DNA from: Acidithiobacillus ferrooxidans ATCC 23270 | Lineage (GTDB): Bacteria; Pseudomonadota; Gammaproteobacteria; Acidithiobacillales; Acidithiobacillaceae | NCBI RefSeq assembly: GCF_000021485.1 | Contig: NC_011761.1 | Location: 1,766,001 to 1,830,000 of the forward strand | Direction: 5' to 3' | Length of the DNA stretch: 64,000 bases | Shown: one piece after another, positions 1 through 9,206 of the stretch | Position numbering within the stretch: position 1 is the stretch's first letter | Layout: every line of letters begins with the position of its first letter | Translations under genes and position numbers: made by a program | Notes under the pieces: generated by a model | The model's database searches: none | What the model was told of the DNA's origin: nothing | Seen by the model: the letters and a program-made list of their open reading frames with translations, nothing else

Positions 1-63
1 GACCCCGCATGCCAACTATAGTTCGCTATTTCCGGTCATGCGCGAAATTCATCCGCCTGGCGC

Positions 64-2499
64 TCAGGGTGCTGCCGCCCAGGGCTGTAAACGTTTCAGC
101 CGCAAACTGTTGCTGAGGACGAAAACCGAAGACAGGCCCATGGCCACGCCGGCGAGCATCGGATTGAGCTGAATCCCCAGAGGGATAGCCACACCGGCCG
201 CCACCGGTATCAGCAGTATGTTGTAAAAAAAAGCCCAGAACAGATTCCCGCGAATGGTCCGCATGCTTTGGCGCGCTGCCTGAATGGCGGTAATCACCCC
301 GCCCAGATCGCCATGGGTGAGGGTGATATCCGCCGCTTCCATCGCGATATCCGTGCCCGAGGCCAGAGCCATACCCACATCCGCCTGCGCCAGCGCCGGC
401 GAATCGTTGATGCCCTCGCCGACAAAAACCACCTTGTGGCCCTCTGCCTGCAGTCGACGCACGATCTCCGCCTTATCCTGCGGCAATACCTGCGCATAGA
501 TATCGTCAATTCCCAACCGGCCGGCGATCACCCTGGCCGCGGCCTCCGCATCGCCCGTCACCATCGCCACCCGCAAGCCAAGGGTCCCGAGCGCCCGTAC
601 CACCTGAGCGGACTCCGGCCGAGCCACATCACTGATCTCCAGCAGCCCCAGCAGGCGGCCGTCCCTCGCCACACAGACGTTGGTCCCGCCGGTCTGCTGC
701 AAATCGCCAGTGGAGAACCCCGCCATAACGACGCCCTGCTCTTCCATCCACGCCGGCGTGCCGGCCAGCACCGTCACCCCGTCGACCCTGCCCCGCACAC
801 CCTTCCCCGGAAATGCCGTAAAATCACCCACTGCCGGGATATCCAGATGACGCTCCCCGGCGGCCGCCAGCACCGCTTGGGCCAAGGGGTGTTCGGAGGC
901 GCTCTCCACGGCGGCGGCCATCTGCAATAAATACGCCGGGTCCGCGGCATCGATCCGGGTCACCGCCGGACGCCCGTAAGTCAGGGTCCCGGTCTTGTCC
1001 AGACAAACCGTATCCACCGCCGCCAGGGCCTCCAGTGCTGCTCCCTTGCGAAACAGCACACCCAGCTCCGCGGCACGCCCCGTACCGACCATCACTGCTG
1101 CCGGAGTGGCCAGCCCCATCGCACAGGGACAGGCCACCACCAGCACCGCGACTGCCGAGAGCATGGCGAGGGTGATCGCAGGCGGTGGCCCGAACAGCAG
1201 CCAGAAGAAGAAACTCAGCAAAGCGATCAGGATCACCAGCGGTGTGAAAATCCGCACCACCCGGTCTGCCAGACCCTGGATCGGCAGCTTGCCCGTTTGT
1301 GCCTGCTCCACCAGCCGGATGATCTGCGCCAGCACCGTACCCTGGCCTACCGAGGTTGCCCTGATCAGCAGGCGCCCTTCGCGGTTCACCGTGCCGCCCA
1401 CCACCGGATCACCCTGTTTTTTGCGCTCCGGCAGTGGCTCACCGGTGAGCATGGCCGTATCCACATGGGAGTCGCCATCCACGACCACGCCATCCACAGG
1501 CAGACGTTCCCCCGGCCTGACCACCACCTGGTCGCCCGGAACGACGGCGCCGATCGCGACCTGCAGCTCGGTGCCGTCGCGCAGTACATGGGCCTCCTTC
1601 GCCTGCAGACCCAGCAACTGTTTGATCGCTGCGGAAGTCCTCCCCTTCGCCAGTTCTTCCAGATATTTACCGAAGAGCACTGCGGCAATCACTACCGCCG
1701 CGGAGTCGAAATAAACATGCCGGGCGCTGGCGGGAAACCAGTCCGGCGCGACAAGGACCAGCATGCTATACAGCCAGGCTGCGCCGGTCCCCGTCGCCAC
1801 CAGGGAATTCATGTCCGGCGACAGGTGGCGGTAGGCCAGGAAGCCAGGCCGGAAAAATCGTCGGCCTGGGCCGGCCAGCACGATCGTCGCCAATACCGCC
1901 TGCACCCAGGCCCAGAACTGCGGGAAAGGCTCCAGGCCACTCAGCAGCCGATCCACTGCCGGAACCAGAGCCATGCCCATGGAGAGCAGTAGAATGGGGA
2001 CCGCCAGCACCACCGCGAGGATCACGTCCCGGCGCATGGTGCGGATGGCCTGCGCTTTACGGTCAGCGACGGCCACATCCCCCTGCACCGGACGCGCCCC
2101 ATATCCGGCCGCGGTCACTGCGGCGATCAGGGTGTTTTGATCCACGGTATCCGGCAGATAACGCAGCGCCGCCCGCTCCGTGGCGAGGTTGACCGTCGCC
2201 TCCAGCACCCCCGGCAGACGGCGCAGACTGCGCTCCACCCGTCCCACGCAGGACGCGCAGGTCATCCCCTCGATCACCAGCTCGGTCTCTGCGATCACCG
2301 GCGTGTAACCGCTTTCCGCGATAGCGGTGATCAGGGCGTCAGGGCTGATTTGCGCCGGATCGTACTGTACTGCGGCATGTTCCGTGCTCAGATTCACCAC
2401 CGCCGCCCGTACCCCCGGCAAGCGGCTCAGGGTGCGCTCCACCCGGCTGCTGCAGGAGGCACAGGTCATGCCTTCTATCCCTATCTCCACATCTACCAT
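64..2499 (-). CDS. copA: Cu(I)-exporting P1B-type ATPase
   Basis: Inner-membrane pump that uses ATP to expel Cu(I) from the cytoplasm. The 811-residue protein has two N-terminal heavy-metal domains with CxxC sites (CASC at about 13-16 and 81-84). It then has the usual membrane segments, the ion-site CPC at 458-460, the phosphorylation motif DKTGT at D501, the SEHP motif near 535-538 and an ATP-hinge motif near 694-699. The late YN (near 760) and MxxSS motifs are those of the Cu(I)-selective P1B-1 class. One oddity is that the hinge, normally GDGxND, reads GEGIND. The TGES loop reads TGEP, as in many copper ATPases. It is transcribed leftward alone, divergent from the aminotransferase gene. 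Family assignment is secure; induction by copper is inferred. Confidence 0.96.
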   Translation of the reverse strand: MVDVEIGIEGMTCASCSSRVERTLSRLPGVRAAVVNLSTEHAAVQYDPAQISPDALITAIAESGYTPVIAETELVIEGMTCASCVGRVERSLRRLPGVLEATVNLATERAALRYLPDTVDQNTLIAAVTAAGYGARPVQGDVAVADRKAQAIRTMRRDVILAVVLAVPILLLSMGMALVPAVDRLLSGLEPFPQFWAWVQAVLATIVLAGPGRRFFRPGFLAYRHLSPDMNSLVATGTGAAWLYSMLVLVAPDWFPASARHVYFDSAAVVIAAVLFGKYLEELAKGRTSAAIKQLLGLQAKEAHVLRDGTELQVAIGAVVPGDQVVVRPGERLPVDGVVVDGDSHVDTAMLTGEPLPERKKQGDPVVGGTVNREGRLLIRATSVGQGTVLAQIIRLVEQAQTGKLPIQGLADRVVRIFTPLVILIALLSFFFWLLFGPPPAITLAMLSAVAVLVVACPCAMGLATPAAVMVGTGRAAELGVLFRKGAALEALAAVDTVCLDKTGTLTYGRPAVTRIDAADPAYLLQMAAAVESASEHPLAQAVLAAAGERHLDIPAVGDFTAFPGKGVRGRVDGVTVLAGTPAWMEEQGVVMAGFSTGDLQQTGGTNVCVARDGRLLGLLEISDVARPESAQVVRALGTLGLRVAMVTGDAEAAARVIAGRLGIDDIYAQVLPQDKAEIVRRLQAEGHKVVFVGEGINDSPALAQADVGMALASGTDIAMEAADITLTHGDLGGVITAIQAARQSMRTIRGNLFWAFFYNILLIPVAAGVAIPLGIQLNPMLAGVAMGLSSVFVLSNSLRLKRLQPWAAAP

Positions 2500-2521
2500 G
2501 AGTGCGCCCCTGCCTTCCGAT

Positions 2522-2584
2522 CACCCGGCGGATCCGGGTGGATACCGATGAGGATCGTATCCCTCAAGCCAGTTGTAATGTCAA
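2522..2584 (-). promoter_or_regulatory. Candidate copA promoter with a 19-bp spacer, plus leader hairpin
   Basis: On the minus strand a TTGACA hexamer (2579-2584) lies 19 bp from a TACGAT hexamer (2554-2559). The long spacer is typical of promoters untwisted by MerR-family activators such as CueR. No clear CueR-type dyad is visible in the spacer, so the regulator is uncertain. A perfect 7-bp inverted repeat (2522-2528 with 2534-2540) would form a hairpin in the leader, 23 bp before the copA start. Confidence 0.35.
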
Positions 2585-2630
2585 TCCCACATACCCGGAT
2601 ACCATCCCATACCCACCCTGCGCAAAACAG

Positions 2631-2658
2631 TTGATTTTAACCGAAGGATGCTTATCAT
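2631..2658 (+). promoter_or_regulatory. Candidate sigma-70 promoter of the aminotransferase gene
   Basis: TTGATT (2631-2636) and TATCAT (2653-2658) are separated by 16 bp and lie about 58 bp before the GTG start at 2717. Both hexamers are close to consensus. Confidence 0.45.
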
Positions 2659-2716
2659 TTGCGCTCTTGCGCGCATTTCCCGGCGCCCGATGAGATTGCC
2701 TCTGGAGTGAACGATC

Positions 2717-3898
2717 GTGGATATCCGTCTTTCCCGCCGCGTCAATGCGGTGCGCCCATCCCCCACCCTTGCGGTCACCGCCCGTGCCCAGCAACTGCGC
2801 CGCGAAGGAAAGGATATCGTCAGCCTTGGTGCCGGCGAGCCGGATTTCGACACCCCGGAGTACATCAAGGAGGCAGCCATTGCCGCCATTCGCCAGGGCT
2901 TCACCAAATATACCGCCGTCGGCGGCACACCGGAACTGAAGGCCGCCATCATCGGCAAATTCGCGCACGACAACCATCTGTCATACCGCCCCGATGAAAT
3001 TCTCGTTTCCGTCGGCGGCAAGCAAAGCTTCTTCAATCTTTGCCAGGCCCTTCTGGATGCCGGCGATGAGGTCATCATTCCCGCGCCCTACTGGGTATCC
3101 TATCCGGACATCGTGCTTCTGGCCGAAGCGCGGCCCGTCATCATCGATACCGGCGCCAACCAGCGTTTCAAGATCAGTCCGGAGCAGCTGGAGGAAGCGA
3201 TCACGCCCAACACCCGCCTGCTGGTCATCAACAGCCCCTCCAATCCCTCCGGCATGACCTACAGCCGCCCGGAATTGGAAGCCCTGGGTGAGGTCCTCCG
3301 CCGTTATCCCCATATCCTCATCGCCAGCGATGACATGTACGAAAAAATCCGCTTCCACGATGAAGAGTTCGTCAACATCGCCAACGCCTGCCCGGATCTG
3401 GCTCCACGCTGCATCGTCATGAATGGCGTGTCCAAGGCCTATGCCATGACCGGGTGGCGCATCGGCTACTGCGCCGGCCCCAAGACGCTGATCACCGCAA
3501 TGAATACCGTACAGTCCCAGAGCACCTCCAATCCCACCTCCATCGCTCAGGTGGCCGCCCAGGCGGCACTGGAAGGCGGCGACAGCGCCATCCACGAAAT
3601 GGTGCTGGCTTTCAAGCGGCGCCACACGTATGTCTACAACCGCCTGAAAGTGCTGCCCGGCGTTGCTGCCATGCCCTCCGATGGTACCTTTTACAGCTTT
3701 CCGGGATTTCGCGAAGTCATGGCGGCGAAAGGCCTGCGGGATGATCTTGCCCTGGCCGAGGCCTTGCTGGGAGCCGGAGTGGCCGTCGTACCGGGCTCGG
3801 CCTTCGGCACTCCTGGCCACATCCGCCTGTCCTTCGCGACCAGCGACAAGAACCTGGAGATGGCCCTGGACCGCATCAGCGCTTTCGTCAACGCCTGA
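2717..3898 (+). CDS. Aspartate aminotransferase, class I PLP enzyme
   Basis: Cytoplasmic aminotransferase (393 aa) that interconverts aspartate/2-oxoglutarate and oxaloacetate/glutamate. The fold-type I signature is present: the cofactor-binding lysine is in the motif SKAYAMTGWRIGY (K240), with NSPSNPSG near 172-179 and ASDDMYE near 203-209. These features match the bacterial AspB/AspC subgroup I-gamma. The start is a GTG preceded by TGGAG. The gene stands alone on the plus strand, divergent from copA and convergent with purT. Prephenate or other amino-acid activity cannot be excluded from sequence alone. Confidence 0.9.
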   Translation: MDIRLSRRVNAVRPSPTLAVTARAQQLRREGKDIVSLGAGEPDFDTPEYIKEAAIAAIRQGFTKYTAVGGTPELKAAIIGKFAHDNHLSYRPDEILVSVGGKQSFFNLCQALLDAGDEVIIPAPYWVSYPDIVLLAEARPVIIDTGANQRFKISPEQLEEAITPNTRLLVINSPSNPSGMTYSRPELEALGEVLRRYPHILIASDDMYEKIRFHDEEFVNIANACPDLAPRCIVMNGVSKAYAMTGWRIGYCAGPKTLITAMNTVQSQSTSNPTSIAQVAAQAALEGGDSAIHEMVLAFKRRHTYVYNRLKVLPGVAAMPSDGTFYSFPGFREVMAAKGLRDDLALAEALLGAGVAVVPGSAFGTPGHIRLSFATSDKNLEMALDRISAFVNA

Positions 3899-3933
3899 CC
3901 ATTCCCGGCAACCCGGATCGCGTTAGCCCAGCA

Positions 3934-3960
3934 TTAACCCCGCTCAGGGGGCGGGGCTAA
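3934..3960. terminator. Bidirectional terminator-like hairpin between the aminotransferase gene and purT
   Basis: A GC-rich inverted repeat (TTAACCCCGC at 3934-3943 and GCGGGGCTAA at 3951-3960, one mismatch) sits in the convergent junction and overlaps the last codons of purT. It lacks a long T-run on either side, so termination strength is uncertain. Confidence 0.5.
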
Positions 3961-5128
3961 TGCCGACCGCCGCCGCAATCCGGCGGGCGCGCTCTCGGGC
4001 TTCCTCCACATTGTCGGCGCATGCAATACCTACCCCGAGGCGCCTGAGTTTGCTGGCCGTCGGCTTTCCGAAAAGCCGCAGATCGCTTTCCGGCACCGCC
4101 AGCGCGACCTCCAGCCCCGAATACACAGGCCCCCAACCGAGTCTCTTTCCGCGCACCACCGCCGACGCTGCCGGGCGCCGGAAACCCGGTTCCACCGGCA
4201 AACCCAGAATGGCACGCAGGTGTAGGTCGAACTCACTTTGACGTTGACTGGCCAGAGTCACCAGACCCGTATCATGGGGACGCGGCGAGAGTTCACTGAA
4301 GATGACCTCCGTGCCACGCACGAAAAACTCCACCCCATACAGTCCCCGTCCGCCCAGATTGTCGGTCACCCGTTGCGCCATCTTTTCCGCCTCCCGCAAC
4401 GCGGTATCGCTCATTGGCTGTGGTTGCCAGGATTCCACATAATCACCGGCCTCCTGACGATGCCCTACGGGCGCGCAAAAGGTAGTCCCGAAGGCCGAAC
4501 GCACGGTCAGCAGGGTAATCTCGAAGTCGAAATCCACAAAGCCCTCGACGATGATCCGCTGACCGCCCACCCGACCCGCCGTCTGCGCTTCCTGCCAGGC
4601 CAGCGCCAGCTCCGCCGCGCCGCGCACTACGGACTGCCCCTTGCCACTGGAGGACATGACCGGCTTGATCACACAGGGAAAGCCCAATGCCGCCGCCGCG
4701 TCTTCCAGTTCCGCCAAGGTTCCGGCGAAACGGTACGGCGATGTCGGCAGGCCCAACTCTTCCGCAGCGAGGCGGCGGATACCCTCACGGTCCATGGTCA
4801 GCTGCACCGCGCGCGCCGAGGGCACCACCGTCGCCAGACCCTTTGCCTCGATCTCCGCCAGCGCCGATGTCGCGATGGCCTCTATTTCCGGCACCACATA
4901 GTGCGGGCGTTCGTGTTTGACAATGGCCAGAATAGCCTCCGGGTCGGTCATATCCAGCACATGGGAACGATGAGCCACCTGCATGGCTGGCGCGTCGGCG
5001 TAGCGATCCACCGCGATGGTCTCTACCCCCAACCGCTGCGCGGCGATCAGGAGTTCCTTGCCCAACTCGCCAGCACCGAGCAGGAGCAGGCGGGTTGCGG
5101 AAGCGGAAAGTGGTGTGCCCAGTTGCAT
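3944..5128 (-). CDS. purT: Formate-dependent phosphoribosylglycinamide formyltransferase (GAR transformylase 2)
   Basis: ATP-grasp enzyme of purine synthesis that formylates GAR directly from formate and ATP, without folate. The 394-residue protein opens with the nucleotide-fold motif [12 protein letters not shown]. It carries the family blocks [69 protein letters not shown] and [14 protein letters not shown]. The start at 5128 was chosen because GAAGGAA lies 6 bp upstream and it aligns with known PurT N-termini; an ATG five codons upstream (5143) is also open. It is divergent from gnd. Confidence 0.95.
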   Translation of the reverse strand: MQLGTPLSASATRLLLLGAGELGKELLIAAQRLGVETIAVDRYADAPAMQVAHRSHVLDMTDPEAILAIVKHERPHYVVPEIEAIATSALAEIEAKGLATVVPSARAVQLTMDREGIRRLAAEELGLPTSPYRFAGTLAELEDAAAALGFPCVIKPVMSSSGKGQSVVRGAAELALAWQEAQTAGRVGGQRIIVEGFVDFDFEITLLTVRSAFGTTFCAPVGHRQEAGDYVESWQPQPMSDTALREAEKMAQRVTDNLGGRGLYGVEFFVRGTEVIFSELSPRPHDTGLVTLASQRQSEFDLHLRAILGLPVEPGFRRPAASAVVRGKRLGWGPVYSGLEVALAVPESDLRLFGKPTASKLRRLGVGIACADNVEEARERARRIAAAVGISPAP

Positions 5129-5227
5129 GGAAATTTCCTTCATAACAGTGAAACGGCGACATAGAGGCTTAAACAGCTATACTGATGTTAACATTTTCGG
5201 GCAGACGTGTACGCAAAGGAGCGGATT

Positions 5228-6148
5228 ATGGGCAATAAGGACATCGGAATGGTGGGCTTGGGCCGGATGGGTGCCAACATGGCACGGCGTCTGCACCTCA
5301 AGGGTATGAAGGTCATCGCTTACAACCGTCATACCGAAAAAGCCACGGAGCTGGCCAAAGAAACCGGAATGCACGCCGCCAGCAGTCTGGAAGCTCTCGT
5401 TCAGGCGTTGCCTACCCCCCGGGTCCTCTGGCTCATGCTTCCCGCCGGAGAGGCCACCCAGAGCCACATCGATTCCATTCTTCCCTTGTTGAGCAGAAAT
5501 GACATACTGATCAACGGTGCCAATGCCTTTTACGAGGACTCCATCGCCCAATCCCAAAAAGTGGAGGCGGTAGGGGTACATTACATAGACGCCGGTGTTT
5601 CCGGCGGTATCTGGGGTCTGCGGGAGGGTTATGCCCTGATGGTCGGCGGCAGCCCGGAAGCCGTAGCCGAGGTAACGCCTTTTCTGGAGGCACTGGCGCC
5701 GGCCGTCGACAAAGGCTGGTTGCACTGTGGCCCCGTCGGCAGCGGTCACTTCGTCAAAATGGTCCACAATGGTATCGAATACGGCATGATGCAGGCCCTT
5801 GCCGAAGGCTTCGCCATTTTGCAGGGCAAAACCGAATTCGGGCTGGACCTCGCCAAGGTCGCCGAAATGTGGCGCTACGGCAGCGTCGTCCGCTCCTGGC
5901 TCCTCGACCTCACCGCCGATACCCTCGCCAAAGATCAGGTGCTCGCCGATATCGCGCCGATAGTGGCGGACTCCGGCGAAGGCCTGTGGACCGCGCAGAC
6001 GGCCCTCGCACTGAAAATCCCCGCGCCGGTCATCACCCTCGCCCTGCAGATGCGCTGGGCTTCCCAGGGGCGCGACGACTACGCCGCCAAACTCCTGGCG
6101 ATGATGCGTAACGAGTTCGGTGGTCACGCCGTGCAAAAGGAGGCCTGA
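5228..6148 (+). CDS. gnd: 6-phosphogluconate dehydrogenase, short form
   Basis: Oxidatively decarboxylates 6-phosphogluconate to ribulose 5-phosphate, the last oxidative step of the pentose phosphate pathway. The 306-residue protein has the N-terminal Rossmann motif GLGRMGANMARRL, the substrate motif DAGVSGGIWG and the catalytic KMVHNGIEYGMMQ (Lys, Asn). It belongs to the short (about 300 aa) class, which lacks the C-terminal extension of the 470-residue E. coli type; short forms are often NAD-preferring. The start at 5228 has AAAGGAG 6 bp upstream; the GTG at 5207 is less likely. zwf starts at the base after its stop codon, so the two genes form a coupled operon. Confidence 0.93.
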   Translation: MGNKDIGMVGLGRMGANMARRLHLKGMKVIAYNRHTEKATELAKETGMHAASSLEALVQALPTPRVLWLMLPAGEATQSHIDSILPLLSRNDILINGANAFYEDSIAQSQKVEAVGVHYIDAGVSGGIWGLREGYALMVGGSPEAVAEVTPFLEALAPAVDKGWLHCGPVGSGHFVKMVHNGIEYGMMQALAEGFAILQGKTEFGLDLAKVAEMWRYGSVVRSWLLDLTADTLAKDQVLADIAPIVADSGEGLWTAQTALALKIPAPVITLALQMRWASQGRDDYAAKLLAMMRNEFGGHAVQKEA

Positions 6149-7612
6149 ATGAGCGATTGTAATTGTCAGTTTGTCATTTTCGGGGCGACCGGGGATCTGG
6201 CCTGCAAAAAACTCCTCCCCGCACTGTATCACCTGCATTGTGCAGGAAGGATGCCTGACGAACTGCGCATTCTCGCGTTTGGCCGACGCCCATGGGATGA
6301 CAAGGGCTGGCAGGATTTCCTGCATGAGCAACTGGAAACCTATGCCAGCAATTATCAGGCCGATCACTTTGCCGATTTCTGCAAACATTTTGAATATGTG
6401 CGCGGGGAAATCCATGAGCCGGAATCTTTTGTCAGACTCCGCGCCCTGCTGACCCCGGAAGGGGCCGAAAAACCAGCAGGCACCATTTTTTATCTGGCCA
6501 TTCGCCCCACCGATTTTATTCCGGTAGTACAACGTCTTTCCAGCGCCGGATTCAATCAGGAAGGTGACTATCGCGTCGTGATTGAAAAACCCTTCGGTGA
6601 CGATCTGGAAAGTGCCATGCAACTCAATGAGCAACTGCACAACCACTTCCGTGAAGACCAGATTTATCGTATCGATCACTATCTTGGCAAGGAAATCGTC
6701 CAGAATCTGCTGGTTTTCCGTTTCGCCAATCTCGCGATCGAGGCGATATGGAACCGCAATTACATCGACCACGTCCAGATTACCGTGGCCGAAGATATGG
6801 GCATTGAAAACCGGGCCGGATACTATGATCAGGCGGGTGCCCTGCGAGACATGCTGCAAAACCACCTAATGCAGGTTCTTACGCTGATCGCCATGGAACC
6901 ACCGCCCTCCCTGGAAGCGGACAGCCTGCGCGACGAAAAGGTCAAAGTCCTGCGCTCCATCCGCCCTATTCCCAAATCGGCCGTCACTGCCTATGCCATG
7001 CGCGCGCAGTATGGCCCCGGCGTTGTTCATGATAAACACGTTCCCGGTTATCAGGACGAGGCGGGTGTCGAGGTCAATTCGGTCACCGAAACCTATGTCG
7101 CCGCCAAATTTTACATCGACAACTGGCGCTGGCGGGGTGTGCCTTTTTATCTGCGTACCGGCAAGCGCCTCGCCGCTAAAACCTCCAGCGTCGCCATCCG
7201 CTTCCGACATACACCGCAACAACTGTTTCGCGAAACCAGCATCGAACGCATCGAACCTAACTGGATATTGCTTTCCCTGGAACCAGAGAGCCTTAAAATC
7301 GAGATACAGATCAAGGAACCGGGTCTGGAAATGCGAGTTCGCCCCGTGCAACTCAACGCCTCCTACCGCAAAGACGGCGAACAGGAGTTGGATGCCTATG
7401 AGGCCCTGCTGCTGGATGTGATGGAGGGCGACAGAGCCTTGTTCATCCGCTTCGACGAGGTGGAGTGGGCATGGCGCGTCGTTGATCCCATCATCAAATC
7501 CTGGGGACGGGAAACGGACTACATCCTCACCTACCCGGCAGGCTCATGGGGACCGGACGAGGCCACCCGGATCATGGACAAGGAAGACCACTATTGGCGC
7601 AATCAAATCTGA
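6149..7612 (+). CDS. zwf: Glucose-6-phosphate 1-dehydrogenase
   Basis: First enzyme of the oxidative pentose phosphate route (glucose 6-phosphate to 6-phosphogluconolactone, making NADPH). The 487-residue protein has the dinucleotide motif GATGDLA (12-18), EKPFG near 146-150 and the signature RIDHYLGKE (174-182) with the substrate-binding Lys. It begins directly after the gnd stop, with AAAAGGAGG just upstream inside gnd. There is no 6-phosphogluconolactonase gene in the pair; it may be elsewhere or the step may be spontaneous. Confidence 0.96.
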   Translation: MSDCNCQFVIFGATGDLACKKLLPALYHLHCAGRMPDELRILAFGRRPWDDKGWQDFLHEQLETYASNYQADHFADFCKHFEYVRGEIHEPESFVRLRALLTPEGAEKPAGTIFYLAIRPTDFIPVVQRLSSAGFNQEGDYRVVIEKPFGDDLESAMQLNEQLHNHFREDQIYRIDHYLGKEIVQNLLVFRFANLAIEAIWNRNYIDHVQITVAEDMGIENRAGYYDQAGALRDMLQNHLMQVLTLIAMEPPPSLEADSLRDEKVKVLRSIRPIPKSAVTAYAMRAQYGPGVVHDKHVPGYQDEAGVEVNSVTETYVAAKFYIDNWRWRGVPFYLRTGKRLAAKTSSVAIRFRHTPQQLFRETSIERIEPNWILLSLEPESLKIEIQIKEPGLEMRVRPVQLNASYRKDGEQELDAYEALLLDVMEGDRALFIRFDEVEWAWRVVDPIIKSWGRETDYILTYPAGSWGPDEATRIMDKEDHYWRNQI

Positions 7613-7624
7613 GGAAAGATACGG

Positions 7625-7642
7625 CGGAGGCCATATCCTCCG
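7625..7642 (+). terminator. Possible terminator hairpin after zwf
   Basis: A perfect 6-bp GC-rich stem (CGGAGG and CCTCCG) with a 6-base loop begins 12 bp after the zwf stop. No T-tract follows, so it may only protect the mRNA end. Confidence 0.3.
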
Positions 7643-7780
7643 TCGGCTCTGGCCGATGTCGTCCATTGTGAACAGCAAAAACACCTTAAAACTCAATGGC
7701 TCTGAGATATGCCACAAAAAAGCGTAGCCAACAGTCTACAATATCGCCCCGCACCACGGCATCACAGGCATGTGCATATT

Positions 7781-7791
7781 TATAAGTTATA
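7781..7791. promoter_or_regulatory. AT-rich palindrome, candidate operator of the ArsR-type gene
   Basis: TATAAGTTATA is a perfect 11-bp palindrome in an AT-rich stretch 90 bp before the ArsR-type gene. ArsR-family repressors usually bind AT-rich imperfect palindromes over their own promoter, so an autoregulatory operator is plausible. The rest of 7643-7880 shows no gene. Confidence 0.35.
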
Positions 7792-7880
7792 TAAACAATT
7801 CAGATGGCTATCATAACATGGCACGACTTATGCTTATAACCCTGGGCAACCTTCGTTTTCTGACGGTAAGGAGTCTGACC

Positions 7881-8174
7881 ATGCAAAAGCCCATTATTCC
7901 CGAACGTAAGATCGAGCACCTTTCCGAAGTGATCAAGGCCATGTCCCACCCCTTGCGTTACAAGATCATCTGCCTGCTGGGACGCGGTGAGATGAGCATG
8001 CAGAACCTCGTGAAAGCCATCAACACCAGCCATAGCAACGCCTCGCAGCATCTTGCCCTGTTGCAGGACAGTGGCCTGGTGCTGATGCGGCGGGTGGCCA
8101 GTCGGGTCTACTTTCGCATCCGCGATCAGCGCACACTGAGCCTGCTGGCCATGAGCCACCACGTTCTCGCCTGA
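7881..8174 (+). CDS. ArsR/SmtB-family winged-helix regulator
   Basis: Small (97 aa) cytoplasmic transcription factor. The block KAMSHPLRYKIICLLGRGEMS is followed by the recognition helix region NTSHSNASQHLALLQDSGLV and a beta-wing RRVASRVYFRIRD, the classic ArsR layout. It has only one cysteine (in IICLL) and lacks the ELCVCDL metal site of ArsR/SmtB, so it probably does not sense arsenite through a Cys triad. It could sense redox, sulfide or another ligand. The start at 7881 has TAAGGAG 7 bp upstream; an upstream in-frame ATG (7770) would add an implausible leader. It is monocistronic and converges on dusA, so its target is unknown. Confidence 0.85.
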   Translation: MQKPIIPERKIEHLSEVIKAMSHPLRYKIICLLGRGEMSMQNLVKAINTSHSNASQHLALLQDSGLVLMRRVASRVYFRIRDQRTLSLLAMSHHVLA

Positions 8175-8176
8175 CT

Positions 8177-9154
8177 TCAATCCAGCAGTGACATGCCGCG
8201 CCGCAGGAACTTTGCGGCGCTCTCACCGGGTTCCGCTGTACCCAGAAAGCGGCGCCAAGCCCCCGCACCGCGTTGTCCAAAGCGCAGTCCGTGTAGATGA
8301 CGACTCAGGCGCGGCGCAGGCAACCACTCTCCCCATCGTTCTGCATAGGCTATCAGGCCGGAAAGGATCACTTCCGGTTCCGGCAACGTTTCCCTGCGCC
8401 CCAGGGCACGTTCAATTTCCGCCAGCAGCAGGGGATGGTGATAAGCGGCGCGCCCAAGCATTACCCCGTCCACTGCGGAAAACTGCGCGGTCACCGCCGC
8501 CAGATCGTTAAAGCCCCCGTTGATCTCGATGGTCAGATGCGGCAGATCTCTTTTTAACTGATGCACCCAATCCCAGCGCAAAGGCGGCACATCACGGTTT
8601 TCCGCGGGACTCAGGCCCTTGAGCCAAGCATTACGCGCATGCACGATGAAATGTCGGCATCCCGCCGTTGCGACGGTTTCCACGAAGGCACGCAGCGCCG
8701 CGTAGTCCTCCTCTCGGTCAAGACCGAGGCGGTGTTTCACGCTGACAGGCAGGCCGCTTTCGCCCATCGCTGCCACCAGTTCGGCAACCAGATCGGGCGT
8801 CGTCATCAGACAGGCCCCGAAGCTGCCCTTCTGCACCCGCGGCGACGGGCAGCCCACGTTCAGGTTGAGACCATCATAGCCATAGGCACGCGCCATCCTT
8901 CCGGCGGCATGCATTGCGTGGGGATCGTCACCCCCCAATTGCAAAATCAAGGGATGCTCCGCCCCCGAGAACTCGAGAAAGCGCTCCGGATCACGGCCCA
9001 GCAACAACGCGCTGGTAGTGACCATCTCGGTATACAGTACGCAGGAGGGACATACCAGACGCAGAAAATACCGGCAGTGGCGGTCGGTCCAGTCGAGCAT
9101 GGGGGCGACGGACAATATCTTGTCCATTGCGGCGTTCCCGTTCAGCACTGGCAC
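8177..9154 (-). CDS. dusA: tRNA-dihydrouridine synthase A
   Basis: FMN enzyme that reduces U20/U20a in the D-loop of tRNAs. The diagnostic DusA N-terminus SVAPMLDWTDRHCRYF is present, followed by YTEMVTT, LQLGG, NLNVGCPSPRVQKGSFGACL (catalytic Cys), VKHRLGLD, HARNAWLKGLSPAENR and INGG. A GTG at 9154 with GGAGGA six bases upstream is the best start (325 aa). The ATG at 9169 lies before that ribosome site and an ATG at 9127 is also possible. It lies 37-50 bp downstream of parC in the same direction. Confidence 0.93.
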   Translation of the reverse strand: MPVLNGNAAMDKILSVAPMLDWTDRHCRYFLRLVCPSCVLYTEMVTTSALLLGRDPERFLEFSGAEHPLILQLGGDDPHAMHAAGRMARAYGYDGLNLNVGCPSPRVQKGSFGACLMTTPDLVAELVAAMGESGLPVSVKHRLGLDREEDYAALRAFVETVATAGCRHFIVHARNAWLKGLSPAENRDVPPLRWDWVHQLKRDLPHLTIEINGGFNDLAAVTAQFSAVDGVMLGRAAYHHPLLLAEIERALGRRETLPEPEVILSGLIAYAERWGEWLPAPRLSRHLHGLRFGQRGAGAWRRFLGTAEPGESAAKFLRRGMSLLD

Positions 9155-9206
9155 ACCCTGTCCTCCCATCTGAAAAAAGCCGATAACTCAAAATGCACAA
9201 AAGCGC

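Noticed and set aside
5177-6865. 562-codon frame opposite gnd and zwf
   Set aside because: Covers the conserved sense genes; no recognizable domain.
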